NCBI GenBank assembly: GCA_905250075.1
Contig: CAJNOP010000013.1
Coordinates: 2,152,188-2,216,187 of the forward strand
DNA: 64,000 nt
Direction: 5' to 3'
Source of the DNA: Rotaria sp. Silwood1
Lineage: Eukaryota > Rotifera > Eurotatoria > Philodinida > Philodinidae
The notes under the pieces: generated by a model
The model's input: the letters and a program-made list of their open reading frames with translations, nothing else
Told to the model about the DNA's origin: nothing
Database searches by the model: none
Part shown: in pieces, positions 63,284 through 64,000 of the stretch
Position numbering within the stretch: position 1 is the stretch's first letter
Layout: every line of letters starts with the position of its first letter
Translations under genes and position numbers: made by a program

Positions 63284-63658
63284 TATTTTTATTGGTGTTG
63301 TTAATTTTTTCGTATGATAACGATTTGATGTTGTACGTGGTGATTTTGGACTAATAAGTATTTCATTTTGTGCATATTCAACAATCATTGGATAACCATT
63401 TAATTGTAAACCATTACAAGCATTTAAAGCACGTTGTGCTTCGTCATTCGTTGAAAATCTAACGAAACCATATCTTTCACGTACTTTAACACATTCAATT
63501 ATTTGTCCGTATGTATGAAAAATTGTTTGAAGATGTGTACTTGTTGTATGTGTAGCTAAATTACCAACAAATAATTTACATGTTGTTTGTTTTGAATTTG
63601 TCGATACGTTGATATTTAATTTTTTTGACGGATTATGTAGATTTTTCGAATTAAACAT
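62694..63658 (-). CDS. RRM-domain RNA-binding protein (RBM4/Lark-like RRM)
   Basis: Predicted RNA-binding protein. Two exons: 63658-62893 (donor gtaaaa) and 62830-62694 (acceptor ctatag), a 62-nt intron, 300 residues plus TAA. A single RRM spans about 28-98, with RNP2 KLFVGNL (28-34) and RNP1 ERYGFVRF (61-68). The CVKVRERYGFVRF layout resembles RBM4/Lark/RBM14 RRMs. The rest is low-complexity: a poly-Asn run, Ser-rich segments and an acidic DDDDSDDD stretch. The C terminus after the intron (DPRDPIFIWNFVFYPDVSIS..LLERRVSLYSQ) is not recognised. The start at 63658 is the first ATG in frame; the open frame continues upstream without one. A CCHC knuckle, present in RBM4, is absent. Confidence 0.82.
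63241..63285 (-). repeat. (AAT)n tract encoding poly-Asn
   Basis: About 14 repeats of ATT on the plus strand, read on the minus strand as AAT codons (13 Asn) inside the RRM protein. Length is likely polymorphic. Confidence 0.9.
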
Positions 63659-64000
63659 GGTTCGTTTGTTTTCTTTGACTGTTTTAGGTGTGTATGTGCG
63701 TCTATGCGGTTTAAAGATGGAAATGAAAGTGGATAACAAGGGTTGGAGGAATGAATAAAGTGGATATAGACGAATTAAGGTAGTGAATATGTGTTTAACA
63801 GCACGTGTTATGTTGTTTTCTTCTTCTTTTTTGTTTTTGTTGTTTTATCTTTTCGTATTCGAGGTTGTGAACATGTTAACTAGGAGTATTGTCGTCGAAT
63901 CAAATGATTTTATTTATTTTAGTACAAATGGTATGAAGAAGGAGGTCTATGAAAAATAAGTTCATTTTTTTTTCGCTTTGTGAAAAGTATTGTTTTGTAA
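63659..64000. other. Upstream region of the RRM gene
   Basis: 5' UTR/promoter side of the minus-strand RRM gene. No further gene or element seen before the window ends. Confidence 0.5.

Noticed and set aside
1..64000. CRISPR arrays, rRNA, clear tRNA genes and telomere-like arrays
   Set aside because: Looked for by eye and not seen. The tandem repeats present lack direct-repeat/spacer structure, and no rRNA core, tRNA B-box with cloverleaf or telomeric array was recognised. A tRNAscan/Infernal run would be decisive for small RNAs.

Overview
This is a eukaryotic window. It is very AT-rich, its genes are split by GT-AG introns (many of only 50-75 nt), and it carries a 100-N scaffold gap. The proteins are animal ones: a Rab26/37 GTPase, POLDIP2, OMA1, PCF11, a C2H2 zinc-finger protein, a teashirt-like factor and an RRM protein. 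The compact introns, the close POLDIP2-OMA1 pair with a trans-splice-like acceptor, and the many small transposon relics suggest a rotifer, most likely a bdelloid. That assignment is inference; no marker gene in the window proves it.

Layout. 1-412 (-): first two coding exons of a Rab26/37-type GTPase, running off the left edge. 2528-4353 (+): POLDIP2, with its 5' exon not found. 4489-8464 (+): OMA1, 13 coding exons. 8807-11768: a repeat-built element with mirrored arrays. 13672-17038 (+): a proposed, unrecognised 93-residue single-pass membrane protein in six small exons. 17909-25565 (+): PCF11, complete apart from an apparent one-base frameshift. 28525-32884 (+): an 11-finger C2H2 protein with a Tc1/mariner relic in its large intron. 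34425-34524: gap. 35.2-37.8 kb: a gene relic between inverted arms and a ~75-bp tandem repeat split by a foldback element. 38058-43530 (+): a type II membrane protein with a furin-like site and tandem-duplicated cysteine-rich exons. 46.07-49.6 kb: satellite DNA (~92-bp monomers, then a 267-bp three-monomer higher-order form). 51952-52240: 32-33-bp minisatellite. ~52.5-54.0 kb: relic of a retrotransposon ORF1/gag gene. 55715-57184 (-): teashirt-like factor. 62694-63658 (-): RRM protein.

Genes together. POLDIP2 (known in mitochondria and nucleus) and OMA1 (inner-membrane protease) are same-strand neighbours only 135 nt apart, so they may be co-transcribed and resolved by spliced-leader trans-splicing. 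The other genes are mostly separate housekeeping or developmental genes. Most of the rest of the DNA is decayed foldback/MITE-like elements and satellites. Exon models were made by joining splice signals that keep frame and, where the family is known, protein similarity; no transcript data were available.
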